Source: Ornithodoros turicata | Taxonomy: Eukaryota; Arthropoda; Arachnida; Ixodida; Argasidae | Reading direction: 5' to 3' | DNA: 64,000 nucleotides | Assembly (NCBI RefSeq): GCF_037126465.1 | Contig: NC_088201.1 | Location: 127,224,665 to 127,288,664, forward strand | Shown: positions 10,708 to 21,718 of the stretch, piece by piece | Position numbering within the stretch: position 1 is the first letter of the stretch | Layout: each line of letters opens with the position of its first letter | Notes under the pieces: generated by a model | Seen by the model: the letters and a program-made list of their open reading frames with translations, nothing else | Database searches by the model: none | What the model was told of the DNA's origin: nothing | Program-made: the position numbers and the translations under genes

Positions 10708-12349
10708 CCGCGTGTTTCACGAGAATACCCCCGCTGAATAATTGGTGAAGTAGGTAGCGGCTCGTTTGCATACACTCACCAATTAAATAAACATCGTAAA
10801 TTTTAAATTTCACTTCGCACGCTTACAGGTCCTCTCTTTTACGCATCGGGACCTCCAGCCAAAAATACTGCAAGGAAAAACCGTGTCGACACTTAGTGAT
10901 TTTTCTGACTAATTAATGGGTTTCGGTTTACACATTTCTTACGCGGAGCAGTGCACCAATGCGCTCTTTAGATCAGCTATCCGGCTGTCAATTTCGTGTT
11001 CATCTGCCTGGTTCACGCACGGGGGCGACGGAAGATTAGGAACGGCCGCAAGATATGCTTTAGTATTGATTAACAAAGCGACAAACGCTGGCGGTTCTGT
11101 CGTTCCGTAGGTGAGGTAGCGTGCTCTTATCATTGGTGATGACGAATGCGCCGCGAGCGCTGTGAACTACTAGTGCGGGGCACTCTTAAAAATTAACTAC
11201 ACCACATAGCACGCTCCTAGCCAACCGTCATCCCGAATGACAACGTCCTCGCCTAATTTGTTGAAAACGGCAGGCGGAACCTGTAGAGAAGGAGAAGGAT
11301 CACCAAAGCGTCTCCTGCGGTCTTGCGGCTGTTCCTTATCTTCCTTCACCCCGTGTGTCAGCTAGACGGATGAACACGAAATTCACAGCCGGATAGCTGA
11401 TTCAAAGAGCGCATTGGTGCATTGTTCCGCGCAAGAAATATGTAAACCGAAACCAATTAATTACTCGGAAAAGCACTAAGCGTCGACGCGTTTTTTTCTT
11501 GCAATATTTTTCGCTGAAGGTCCCGATGCGTAAAACAGAGGTTCCGTAAGCGTGCGAAGTAAAATTGAAAAGTTAGGATGTTTATTTAAAGGGACTATGA
11601 AACGATCTTTTTCTTCGGTTCGTTCGAAAGAAGACATTTTTCTGAGTCTAGAACCGAAATTTTACTTTCGTCGCGCGAGCGGATTTCTCGGGAGCGAATT
11701 TAAACGGAGCGGCGAAGGGGGGACAGCTGGCGCCGCGCCGTGGCGAGCTGCCGAGCGGAGACACAACGGGCAACTTGACGCGACCACGGCCGGCTCAGCA
11801 ACACGTCATCGTGACGTGTTGCCGAGCCGAGGAATCCCGCCAGGAGCATGCGCCGTAGGATCCCGCGTATGCGTTCATCGGGAGTGGAAATCTCCATGAC
11901 AGCAGCTTTCGCGCGATCGGCAGATTTCGGCAGTGGCGGCAGCCACAGCGCGAGCTCGCGGCATTACTTGCCATTGTGCAACACCGGTGACGTAACGGGG
12001 AACCGAAGTGCGGTCCGTACAGTTACACCATCGACAGGGAAATATGCGCGGGAGAGGAGGAACGCGGAAGAGACATTTCCAGCGCGCGCTCCTCGCAGAG
12101 TGGAGCGATTTCGTCCGAAAAAATTTGGGGCATATTAGTTTCTCTGCGGGAAGAACAGTTTCCATCGACAAAAAGTATGGGGGTTCGGGAAATTTCATAG
12201 TCCCTTTAAGTAGTTAACGTATGCAAATGAGCCGCTCACTACTCAGTTCATAGGCGACGTCGCAAGGATTTTTACCAAAAAAGAAATTTCTTCGATGGCG
12301 CCACCTGTTTGCGAATTATTCAGCCGGGAGATTTTCCTGAAACACCCTG
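10708..12349. mobile_element. Large palindromic MITE with TA-type duplication, split by a second element
   Basis: Terminal inverted repeats pair the GTGTTTCACGAGAATAC ... GCTGAATAATT end with the AATTATTCAGC ... CTGAAACACCCTG end. TATA stands at both junctions (10704-10707, 12350-12353), fitting a TA-duplicating (Tc1/mariner-like) insertion. The arms continue as a long inverted repeat, left about 10740-11055 and right about 11325-12240 with a 616-bp insert subtracted. There is no ORF of note. Confidence 0.8.
11590..12205. mobile_element. TTAA-flanked MITE (616 bp) nested in the palindromic MITE
   Basis: The ends AGGGACTATGAAA and TTTCATAGTCCCT are perfect inverted repeats with TTAA on both outer sides (11586-11589, 12206-12209). 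The sister arm of the host palindrome, near 10781-10790, carries the uninterrupted AATTAAATAAAC. It thus shows the empty site with one TTAA. A strong internal palindrome lies at 11791-11829 (CGGCTCAGCAACACGTCA and its inverse). Confidence 0.85.
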
Positions 12350-12352
12350 TAT

Positions 12353-12599
12353 ACTACAACTTCGCTCTGCACATTTGGCACCGAATAGGCCCACTTCGAT
12401 GATACGAGAGGGCGACCTAGTCGTTCTGTATGACGAGAAGATTCCTCGGCAGATGTGGAAGATCACGAGAATGCTAAAAGTGCACGCTTCACCAGACGGA
12501 CACGTGCGATCATGTACTGCGAAGCTGGCCTCAGGTGTGGTTATCCGCCGACTTGTGCAACTGATGTGCCCTCTCGAATTTCTAAATGATCGAGACTAA
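12353..12599 (+). pseudogene. BEL/Pao polyprotein C-terminal domain (DUF5641)
   Basis: The frame reads LQLRSAHLAP, REGDLVVLYDE, RQMWKITRM, RSCTAKLASG, RRLVQLMCPLE and stops at 12599. LR-x-H, G-D-V-V-L-x-D and W-x-h-G-R/K-V-like order followed by RP(V/L)-x-K/R-L-type residues are the DUF5641 pattern at the end of BEL/Pao polyproteins. It is the continuation of the integrase at 10259-10707. Confidence 0.8.
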
Positions 12600-12626
12600 T
12601 CAAGCGATCATTTCGTGCCGGGACGA

Positions 12627-12967
12627 TGTTGTGTGAGGCCCCTTCAGGGGACTGCGTACGAGACAATATACGTTACGCACCGAGTTTGTTTACATGACCC
12701 CAAGACGCACCACGCCCGGGTTGAACTCGAAACGTAGTCGAAAATGATCTCTGCTTCGTGTTTTGTTTAGTCAGGGTTCCGTTCCCTCCTCTCTCTCTCT
12801 CTGTCTCCTTGTGAGAGTTTCTGGTTTTGTCTCGAATAATGTCAGAGAGTGTGTTTCGCACCTTCATACCTTACAGACGTAGTTGTGTTTCTTTATGTGG
12901 GCTATACTAACGTCTCGAATGGAACCAACATTCCGTAACACCCCGAGGAACACCATCTCCTCTACAT
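12627..12967 (+). repeat. Candidate LTR of the BEL element
   Basis: A TG-start segment (TGTTGTGTGAGGCCCC) begins 27 bp after the polyprotein stop. The candidate ends in CTCTACA. It is followed by TTGGGTGCCCCGGA, which resembles a primer-binding site and leader rather than flanking host DNA. That is odd for a 3' LTR. No partner LTR is intact in the window, so the boundaries are tentative. Confidence 0.4.
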
Positions 12968-13690
12968 TGGGTGCCCCGGAGGTGCAGCACAGATGAGCTA
13001 CTCATCCGTGTATTCTACGGACGGTTGGAAAAAATAAACATGTCACGGTAGCGTGTCAATCCGTCTCTGCGACTTAACACAAATGTCCTCACACTTCCTT
13101 GTGAAGTCGTCCATTGACGCGGGATGGTCCTGCTACCACGCCGTTAAATAGATCGCTCGGGAATAGCACGCCACAGTCACCGACACCAGGAACTTCCTCA
13201 GATTGTTGCAGATTGTTTTGTCATGGTGAGCCTCTATGTGCTTTCCTCCGTACTGTGGACAGAGATATTGGAACCTACACGACAACGAGAGAGTTGCAAT
13301 CACCGGTGCATCCCTACGCTGCGCTGATGAGTGCCAACTAGGCTGAAATGGCCGTCTCCCTTAAGATCGGCGTTCTACCAATTGCAGTGGAGGGAGACAA
13401 AGTAGTGCGTGCCTGCTCTCTTTTAGGGCGGGGGTATTACTATTTTTGAAACGTGATGTGGGCGAGTATTGCGATTGCCCCATTCTACAGTTGACAATAC
13501 AATGACCTGTCTCAAAAGAAAAGGAGAAGCTGATTGAAACTGAGGGAGCCAGGATAATCCTAATCAACCTACACTAGACACTTACACTTGTACACTTCCT
13601 ACACTTGTTTCTTTTTGGTCCACGTTGCTGACATATCAGGTATTTCTCTCCAAATGACTAACATAAAAATCGACCTATTTTTCTTGTCGT
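12968..13690. other. No recognised gene
   Basis: Possibly leader-like sequence of the BEL element at the left. The rest holds only short unrecognised ORFs. Confidence 0.4.
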
Positions 13691-13697
13691 GGCTCAT

Positions 13698-14919
13698 ACA
13701 CTTCGTGACGTGGCAAGTGCTGCCACTTTTTCCCTGGTCGTAGTCACTAAATTTGGTCTTAGAAGTCGCTAAATCTCGCCAACTTTGAGCAAATACAAAC
13801 AACAAACATAAGCAACTTTGAGCTAAAACTGGCTGAGTTTAAATTTGACGCGTACTAAAACTGAAACGAAATATCTATCTTCCCAACAGCCTAAATAGAG
13901 AATGATGCCACCAGCACCAGTTAAACAGTTTTCGGTTAATATATGGTTACTGGCGCGCACCACAAAATACGTGGGGATACTTGGTGCTCTAATTACACTG
14001 CACTTTGCTCTGAAGTCGGAACCTCATAGTAAGGCGAGTAAAGTGAAGCTACGAAACCTAGTTTGATTTCATCCCCACACTGATGTAGGGAAAAAGACTA
14101 TTTATATGTAGATTGAGTACTGAATGCAGAAGCTGCACTGACCGCTTTAACATGTAACAACACAAAGATAGAGAAAGAGAGAAACGGACAGTAGACTAGA
14201 TTAGATCAGAGAAACAGAAAGGGATATTACGGGTGCAACATGCTTCAAATAGGGATTGTAAACGCGTACGAAAGAGTTACATGACAGGAAAGACTGGAAC
14301 TTTATCCCGATAGGCTGCTCCACATCTTTGTACCTGTGTATGTATGGGTACGGAACACAAATAGAAAACAAAAACTGCAATCCCGTAGCATGTGGAATTG
14401 TGTTCGGAACCGGGTATTAATGACTTGTAATGACTACAAGCGGGGATGCACAACGGGAAACAGTCCCTCAGGCACGTTTGATTAGTCGCTGCCTGACACC
14501 GTCCTCTCTCTCTCTCTCTCTCATGGGCGACGCCGACGCGCCGTTACTAATTGGGAGAGGTCGCTGATACTTTGCTTCCTGGAGAAGGGCACATCATTTC
14601 TTCTTTTTTTGTGTGTGTGTGTGTCTTTAGCAGTTTCTAGTTGCATACCAAACAGAAGCGTTCAATTTCAGTCGTTTTTATTTCCACAATCTCTCAGACT
14701 GACGACTTTGAGTCTTCAATACTGCATGAGCCAATTTTTACCGTCGTTTTCACATTTTCACTGTCACTAAAAATCTCATGATCTGCAGAGGCAAGTCGAG
14801 GCAAGCGACCTAAAAAAGGTCGCTAAACCAGGTATATGAAACATGTCTCTAAACAGAACAAAAACCGCTACATTAGTTCGCTGAACAACTACAAGATCGC
14901 TTAAGTGGCAACACCGGCA
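13698..14919. mobile_element. Candidate hAT-like non-autonomous element
   Basis: The right end, read inward, gives a TGCCGGTGTTGCCACTTAAGCG-type terminus, and the left end carries TGGCAAGTGCTGCCACTT. GTGGCTCAT stands outside both ends (13689-13697 and 14920-14928), compatible with an 8-9 bp duplication. GTCGCTAAA-type words are repeated near both ends. A (CT)n tract near 14503-14522 and a (GT)n tract near 14610 lie inside. Exact ends are ambiguous by a few bases. Confidence 0.5.
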
Positions 14920-15361
14920 GTGGCTCATCTATAGGATAACGAGCATTTATTTCCTCCTTGGCTGCTCTCTATTATGACTACATAGTAGATCCCCCAAATT
15001 GTGGGACGTTAAGCGTCTTTAAGCTAGCACCCCTAGCAACGCAATTTTATGCAAAGCGCGTTCGCATAGCGACATTTTACGCGTCATTGCGATGGCCTCG
15101 AGCACGTAACCCCGACAACGGCGGATATCAACGGGGTAAGAATTCGACCCTGTGCCATAGTGTTAGAAAAACTGAATTGAAGTTTATATGAAGTGAATCA
15201 TCAAAACTACGCTTTCCAATACGTAACCCTCGTCTGCTTTGTCCTTGAGCAGATTGGAAATGGCCTCTTTTCCAATCAACGGCGAATGGAGCACGACCGT
15301 AGCCGGTAAGTGGAAGCTTTAAGGCAATAGAAAGGAACACAGAAGGCAGGCAAGGTACGGC

Positions 15362-15820
15362 TTGTTCCGACATATAGCAGCGCGCTAATACCGCGCTACA
15401 AAACAGCGCGTAAAAATAGCGCTCACCGTTATCGGACGGTTCATGCTTGCAAATTCACACTGGCGCAAGTTCGGTGGTAGTTTCCGGTCTCTGTCATCAT
15501 GGCACTTTCGGAGTTCGACAGCATGCGACTGACTAAACTAAAATTACCATATATTTTGGACGACAGACTCGCTGGTTCTAATGCGGTCGTCGTGCCGTGA
15601 AATCGGGAAGCGAAACAGCTCCACGACCTCCGCGACGTTATCATTGAAGAGCCTCCTCATTGGCCAACACGAATGTAGTGCTAACATTAGCGCTGAAAGA
15701 GTTGACACGAGCTCAACTCCGGCAAGCGCTAATTTATAGGGGTTTGGAGTACTCTGAGGAGAAAAATATCGCACTATTTTGTAGCTCTATATAATAAATC
15801 GCTATATGTCGGAACATACC
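15362..15820. mobile_element. MITE with about 55-bp inverted termini
   Basis: The left end TGTTCCGACATATAGCAGCG and onward (GCGCTACAAAACAGCGCG) matches the inverse of the right end (ATCGCTATATGTCGGAACA, preceded by AGCTCTATATAATAAATCG). The interior has no convincing gene. Confidence 0.6.
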
Positions 15821-15883
15821 TCCAGAGGAGTGAGAAACGCTATACTTGGTACCACCGTGTGTACCACAGAGGCGTTCAGTTGT

Positions 15884-16215
15884 CGACATAGCTCGGCGTT
15901 TCGGGCCTTCGAAACTCACGCTCACAATCGTCTGATAAGGCGTGAGTTCGTGCCCTGCTACAAACTCACGTGAAGATCGACATGGCGTATCGGTGAGCTC
16001 GATCATGCCCGATTTTAGCGCACTCACCAGATTACGTCACACCTCCTCTGTTTACAAGTGTGATGTTATCCGGTGTGTGCACTAACATGCGGCATGATCG
16101 ACCTCACGGATACCAAATGTCGACCTTCACGTGAGTTCGTAGCCGGGTCGAAACTCACGCATGAGCAGATGATGGTGATTGTGAGTTTCGAAGGCACGAA
16201 ACACCGAACTATGGT
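15884..16215. repeat. Inverted repeat, arms about 140 bp
   Basis: The minus strand of 15884-16020 and the plus strand of 16074-16215 are near copies; both read GMI(D/E)LTDT, SREFVAG and VSFEG in one frame. The shared peptide is a consequence of the DNA repeat and need not mean coding. GTGAGTT/AACTCAC words recur. It abuts the MITE at 15362-15820. Confidence 0.65.
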
Positions 16216-16311
16216 TGTCGCATCGAACCCGGATTCAATCCACGAAACAGAGGGGCGTGGAGACGGTGGATGCGCATTGCATGTAAAGAGAACGTGCCCA
16301 TAGAGGGAAAA

Positions 16312-16476
16312 TAGTGAGTTGTAGTATATCGTACGATGTCAGCTTCGTGTACTTAAGGGATAGCCTGGTTGTTCTACGCGCTGTGCGAAGCTCCCGTTAT
16401 GTTTCGCACGTGCGCGTAACAACCAACGCCATCCCTTACGCACGCGAAAGCTATAACATGCAATATACTATAACTC
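16312..16476. mobile_element. Hairpin MITE, family H, copy 1
   Basis: The termini GTGAGTTGTAGTATATCGT and its inverse (CAATATACTATAACTC) enclose GGGATAGCC ... GCCATCCCTTACGCACG. The order and spacing match copies at 21077-21242 and 21547-21718. This copy is the most diverged. Confidence 0.6.
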
Positions 16477-17132
16477 TTTAATAAAAGAATTACAGGAGGG
16501 TATTTGGTGCGGATCAGTTACGCCGTATGCTACTGCCAGTAGGGTTGATGAAGTGGCGGCGTGAAATACTTCTAAGCCACGCTCTGGTTTGGATAAAGGA
16601 AATAGTCACCACTGACAGAAGCAACAGGACTTGCAGCCGTAGGGCAAGATACATTGAGAGCTACAGGCATTTGCGCCAAATCATCATCAATCATCATTAT
16701 CAGGTACACGTCAGCACGGTGCGTAGATGTTACGTCGCTCGGTGTTTTCATCTTCGGTGCGAGTGTCGCGGAACACCAGAAGCGACAGTATTTGCGGAAG
16801 TTGTCCTCTGATTTTCTATAATGACGCAACGTGACACAAATATCCTCCCTGTACTCGATGCACATCCATAGAGAGGCGCGTCGTCTTCCATCGGGCTTTG
16901 ACTCGATTGGAAACGCCTGGAGAGCCCTTATGGTTACTGAGTGTTCTATCAGCTGAAGAGAATACCAGAAGGAAAAAGGAAGACATTGCACTTTGATGAC
17001 ATAAATGATGACAAAATGCTACTAGAATTATACTTGAACAGCTGAACAATGTTTCAAGTAAACCGCGAAGCAATGGCAAGGAGAGAACCATTTGCGCTCG
17101 CAGTTTGATAGAAGTGCAGTTTTCACTTGCAG
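16477..17132. other. Intergenic or intronic, no recognised gene
   Basis: Short unrecognised ORFs on both strands. If the metalloprotease gene extends upstream, this is intron. Confidence 0.4.
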
Positions 17133-17316
17133 TTTTCAAATTGTACGTACCCTTGTACTGGCCTTGTGGTGCATCTACCTTCACTGTTTCGTTTCATAAC
17201 AAAGGACTTGCTTATTTGGGAGGACTTTGCCTGCCGGGACACAATGTCGCCCTCTCAGAAGACACGGTACTCAGCTACGTCAGCATTCACAAGGTTGCAC
17301 ACGAACTGGGCCACTT
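17133..17316 (+). CDS. M12B (reprolysin-type) metalloprotease, catalytic exon with HELGH
   Basis: The exon encodes GLAYLGGLC, GHNVALSEDT and HKVAHELGHL. This is the catalytic helix of adamalysin/reprolysin zinc proteases, a family secreted in tick saliva. The donor GTAAGT begins at 17317, splitting the final Leu codon after TT (phase 2). The next exon at 22287 starts with A and reads LGAPHDG, completing the zinc-binding HExxHxxGxxH signature. The acceptor is uncertain: CACTTGCAG at 17132 is preferred, but AACAAAG near 17207 is possible. Upstream pro-domain exons and signal peptide were not found. Confidence 0.75.
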
Positions 17317-17489
17317 GTAAGTCTTACACCGTTGTTACGGGGGAAATACGGCCCGGCATCACGCCAGGTCTTGCGTGGGCAAATTGCAGAGGAATTGTGC
17401 TGTCGGATCGTGTCGTCCAAGTACTACGAGGGCTGTTCAAGTCAAACCGGGACTTTTCATTTTTCGCAAAAGTAAAATGAACTTACAGG

Positions 17490-18399
17490 CAGAGTTCGAG
17501 GTAACTCATTACAAGTAACTCGTTACAAGTAGGTCGTTACTGTAACTAAGTTCATTTTTTTGGTAACTTGTAACTAAACTCGTTACTTTTGCGACGTGGT
17601 AACTTTCAGAGGAACTCGTTCCTTATTCAGTTAACTTTGCCAAAGTAACTTAAGTTAAGTTCCAAGTTACATTAACTCGCTTTCCACTCATGTCCACATA
17701 TTTTCTTGCTTTCTCTCCGGTTCCTTCATGGCATTTTTTGCCATAGAATCAGTCAATGGCAGTATTTTATTCAGGAAGTAAGAACCGCTGCCATTGAAAT
17801 GAACTGAACCATTGTGCGCCCACAGGGATCGAATAAGATGCAAAGCGTTCGAATAGACCTCTACCAGAGAAATGTCATCATGGCATTGGTAGACAGATTG
17901 AAACCGAAAGAAATTAGAGGGAGGGGGCTGGGTTCCACGAACGGGCGCTTGTTCGCTGCCTCCGATTGAAAGAAAAGCAGGACCGAGGGTCGCGTTCCTC
18001 TAAGGGACCATATCGTCATCCCCTCAGGGCCGCGACCTTGTTCACCTCTAGCTTCGAGCGTAGTTCAGTCCTACCAAATTTGTGGTGCTGTCGAACACTA
18101 TGAGGTCATTTGTTTACAAACAGGTAGAGGTCTATTGTTGGACATAAACGAAAACGATCTAAGCGTGTTGCACTCCTCCGCAGGCAACTCAAGGTCTAAC
18201 TCAATTGCTCACGCGCGCTGCACCTGCGTAATGCTATTTTGTGTCCGAAGTAACTTGGAAGTAACTCGTTCTTTTTTTTAAGTAACTCAGTAACTGCGAG
18301 TTACATTTCAGGCTGAAGAACTTCGTTATTAACTTAGTTACATTTTTCACACGGTAATTTGTAACGAGTGCTTTTTGACGGGTGACTTCTCAATCGATG
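17490..18399. mobile_element. hAT-like element with GTAACTCGTTAC terminal words, inside mariner
   Basis: It starts CAGAGTTCGAGGTAACTC. Both ends are packed with TAACTCGTTAC-type palindromic words (17495-17680; 18245-18370). CTTACAGG (17482-17489) and CTTACAGT (18400-18407) flank it, a 7-of-8 match to an 8-bp duplication. Its start resembles the termini at 40850 and 44114. No transposase is seen. Confidence 0.6.
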
Positions 18400-18407
18400 C
18401 TTACAGT

Positions 18408-19213
18408 CGGGAAATTAGTAATGCACTAATGCACGTGTCCCAGCGTTTCACGAGGGCTTGGATGCCACCAGCGTAGAAATCCTTACCGACGCGTAGCAGC
18501 CATGATCGGACCGCATTCTTGACCTCGTCGTCGCAGCTGAAGTGGCGGCCCCCAAGGAAAGCCTTCAGTGGCCCGAAGAGATGGAAATCGCTGGGGGCGA
18601 GGTCCGGACTGTAAGGGGGATGTGGCAGCAAGTCCCAGCCAAGTTCCTGTAAGGTGCGGATGCTTCCACTGTTTTGATGCGCGTTTGAACTCAGGAATGA
18701 AACGGTACACCCGCGCTTCATCGCACGTGATGATCCGATCAAGGAAGGGATGTCCTTCAGTGTCGAAACGGTACCTTAGCTATTCGGAAATTTCCAGTCA
18801 TCTCTGCCGGTCAAACACGGAATAGCTGCCTCGGGACCCAACGGGCATTCACTTTCCGAAACTGGAGGTGTTCATGAATGATAGTGTTCAACGTTCCCAC
18901 AGAAAGGTCCGTCTTTCGAGCCAGTTCAAGACATGTTATCCGTCGGTCTTTGAGGATCAGGCGCTCCACAAGTTGGATGTTCTCAGGAACTCTGACACTG
19001 GGCTCTGGGCCACCCCGTCTGATGTACGGCCGTCTCGGAACCGTTCATACTACTTTCAAACGCTTTGCTGTGGCTAAGTGTATTGTGGCCGTACTGAACC
19101 TGAAGTCTTCTGTGAATTTCAGAGAGCTTTAAGCCTTCATTCACGAGAAACTTCATGACAATTCGCTGTTCGATGTGCACGCTCACCTCGTTGCCGGCCA
19201 TCTTGTCCAGCAC
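18408..19213 (-). pseudogene. Mariner transposase, frameshifted, with internal deletion
   Basis: The minus strand begins with MAGNEVSVHIEQRIVMKFL and continues through EIHRRLQVQYG, the helix-turn-helix region. Frameshifts follow, then IITCDE, which holds the first catalytic Asp. After KQWKHP the sequence jumps to LQELGWDLLPHPPYSPDLAP, which holds the third Asp. The segment between them, including the second Asp (D,D34D family), is missing. The C-terminal FYAGGIQALVKRWD is present. The enzyme is dead. Confidence 0.85.
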
Positions 19214-19220
19214 GTGTTTT

Positions 19221-19900
19221 CTGTTTTGCAGAAGTTTGGAAGAGGGATACCATCTCCTCTACAACCCTTAACAAGCGCTTCAATTTTGCGCTCAGTAAAA
19301 TCGGGTCGCAGGGATTTTCCAAGCATCCCCCACACCCCCAAGACACCCCTCAAAAAATCTTGTAACACCCCCAAATTGTCTGCCAGAAAGGCCAAAAAGC
19401 CAGAAAAGCTGCAAAATTGGTACCACACACCCCCTACAGAACTACCCTCCTCCCGCGTTCTCGGGAAGGGGGGGATTACAAAACTGGGTCGTCGAACGCG
19501 TCTCGCCTGTGATTGCATGGCATCCATAATGGCTACCCAAAGATCGAGAGCACAAGTAGTAACAACGCAATCGGGGACGGACTCCTTCTAACGGCACGGC
19601 TATTATTGGTACGGTTGCAGACTTTCGTCATCGTTACCATAGCGAAAACATAGTCTCGCACCCGTTGACTGTTTCTTTCCGTGTTGCACGTGACAGGAAT
19701 TGAGCAACTCTCTCTTACTCGGCATAGGAGGTACCCTCTCCACTACGAGAGCTTTTTGAATCCTGCTTACGACGCCGTCGTACGTGCGACACAGGCTGCG
19801 ACGTCTTAGGCACATTTTATCGTTACCTACGATCATGTTTGTGAATCCGACCCCAGATGTACCACTGCTACGATACAGTACAAGATTCAGACAATACTCG
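19221..19900. other. Intronic stretch, no recognised gene
   Basis: C-rich on the plus strand near 19320-19450. ORFs here are short and unrecognised. Confidence 0.4.
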
Positions 19901-19904
19901 TACA

Positions 19905-20165
19905 GACGCCTTTGGTGGCTCAGTCAGTAGCGTGTACGCTGCTGATCCCAATATCACAGGTTCAAAGCCGACTGAGGACGGTGGCAACTTGGTGGAACGG
20001 TACAAGTTGCTCAGACACGCCGTCTTCAGCGAAGGACGTTAAATGTGGTGTGCCGAGTGTCGTGATTTCGTCGCACGTTGCCCCTGAGGTGGTCCAAATT
20101 GCTCCGCAGTCCCGCCCACTGTGGCGTCACTTGTGTGTGTCTCGCGACGTAAAGCCCGTATGATC
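19905..20165 (+). mobile_element. tRNA-derived SINE, family S, plus-strand copy
   Basis: The tRNA-like head (TGGCTCAGTCAGTAGCGTG as box A; GGTTCAAAGCC as box B) is followed by TACAAGTTGCTCAGACACGC, GGACGTTAAAT, GTGGCGTCAC and GCGACGTAAAGCCC. The same order is found on the minus strand at 44173-44452. The tail leads into a (GTT)n tract. It is not a functional tRNA: the stem pairing is poor and it continues into the SINE body. Confidence 0.75.
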
Positions 20166-20385
20166 ATTGTTGTTGTTTGTTGTTGTTACTGCTGTTGCTG
20201 GCGTTCTTGCTGTTGCTGCTGCTGCTGTTTCCGCCGCAGCTACTGCTGTTGTTGCTGCTGCTGTTGCCGTCGCCGCCGGTGTCGCTGGTGTTGGTGTTGG
20301 TGTTGTTGTTGTTCTTGCTGTTGTTGTTGTTGTTGTTCTTGTTGCTGTTATTGTTGTTGCTGCAATCATCTTACAACAGCGTCCC
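20166..20385 (+). repeat. (GTT/GCT)n microsatellite
   Basis: Imperfect TTG/CTG trinucleotides extend for about 210 bp directly from the SINE tail. Low-complexity ORFs in several frames (Leu, Val, Cys, Ala or Thr runs) are by-products. Confidence 0.85.
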
Positions 20386-21076
20386 CTGTCACTTCCCTCT
20401 TTGAGCTCGTAATAACTCTTGACATCTACTTAAGATTGACGATACAATATGTGATTGCTTAGTCGTTATATCGTTCGCGTACCGTACCTGTTCCCTTGCT
20501 GCAGCCTTAGAGCTCACATTTGGTCAATTTGTCCTCCAGAAGGCAATCACAGACGCCAAGCTGCCAATTTCATCCGGCAATCCCTCAATATCTGGAAAGT
20601 CTTCTGATTGTTCTCACAGTTATACAACATGTCTTAATCTTTCACTTACGCACAGGGTCCCGGGTGTGTTATGTGTTCTCGAAATTCTGCTCACCGGACT
20701 ATATGGTATAGCTGCTCGCTGGCACGCGGTTGGTATATTTGTCTCGTGTGCTTTCGACTCCCCATTCTGTAAGAACTAAATGAGATTGCGCAGGTACCAA
20801 CACACAGAGTGCGGATAGTACCCGTGAATTTGTGCACTCAAGAAAGTTTGCAAGGAGATACAACTATGAGCAAATGCAAGGACATGAAACACAGGGGAAA
20901 ATATTTGATGCCGGATCAGATGTTACCAGATGCAGCTGGAAGCGTGAAAACTCGTCGACAACTGAAATGAGTTGTTCATGCCTGAAGTCTATCTGTCCTA
21001 CTCCTTATTGATAACTAAGCCTTTGCTGACCATAGCTATACATAATTAGAGGGGTTCGCGGTAACATTGACAATAG
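20386..21076. other. Intronic stretch, no recognised gene
   Basis: Nothing recognised. Confidence 0.4.
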
Positions 21077-21242
21077 AGAGTTTTAGTACATCGTACGCTA
21101 CCACCTTTGCGTACGTAAGGGATAGCGTCGATTGTTCTGAGCACGTTCATAACAGAAGGAGAGCTTCGCGCAGTGCGCAGAACCACCAACGCTATCTGTT
21201 ACATACGTTGTCACCGTTGCCTACGATGTACTAAAACTGCAT
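21077..21242. mobile_element. Hairpin MITE, family H, copy 2
   Basis: AGAGTTTTAGTACATCGTACG and its inverse (CTACGATGTACTAAAACT) close a hairpin. Inside, TTTGCGTACGTAAGGGATAG pairs with GCTATCTGTTACATACG. The central segment GCGCAGTGCGCAGAACCACC also occurs in copy 3. Confidence 0.75.
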
Positions 21243-21546
21243 CCACACAGTACTAGCGCATACATGATCCTCGATCGCACTCGGTCAAATACTTGTATAC
21301 GTATTCGCGCAGATACATCCGCACATTCATGATCATTGCGTCTGCTGGAAAACTCCGCATGACGAAAATGTTTAGTTAGAAAGTGTTTACTCTTCAGCAT
21401 AGAAGCCGCTTAGGAACTCTCCTAGGATTCTCCAATAAAATGCAGTCATAAAGGCACAGCAATGCAGATGACGACACGCAACGCCATTTTGGACTCACTG
21501 CGAACTCTCTGCTATGTCTCCCCCTAGTGTACACTGGCAAATACAT

Positions 21547-21718
21547 TAGTGAGTTTTAGTGGATATTACAGCATCACCTTTGCGTACGTAAGAGACAGTG
21601 TCGTGAGTGGTTCTGCCCACGCGGAAAAAAAGAAAGAGAGGAACGCTCGGTGCGCAGAAGCACCACGCTATCCTTCACGGGTGCAAAGGTGATAACGTAC
21701 GTTGCACTAAAACTGCTT
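21547..21718. mobile_element. Hairpin MITE, family H, copy 3
   Basis: TGAGTTTTAGTGGATATTAC and its inverse partner GTTGCACTAAAACTG bound it. TTTGCGTACGTAAGAGACAG and GCGCAGAAGCACCACGCTAT are shared with copy 2, about 300 bp away. The two copies lie in the same orientation. Confidence 0.7.

Larger units (their letters stand above)
17427..19220 (-). mobile_element. Mariner element, truncated and interrupted
   Basis: The outer end CGAGGGCTGTTCAAGTCAAA at 17427, preceded by TA, is a typical mariner terminus. Transposase fragments run on the minus strand to about 19213. The opposite terminus is not found beyond 19220, so that end is lost. A 910-bp element (17490-18399) sits inside the 3' non-coding part. 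The whole lies in the intron of the metalloprotease gene. Confidence 0.8.

Noticed and set aside
20121..20412. Leu-, Val-, Cys- and Thr-rich ORFs
   Set aside because: All are readings of one GTT/GCT microsatellite.
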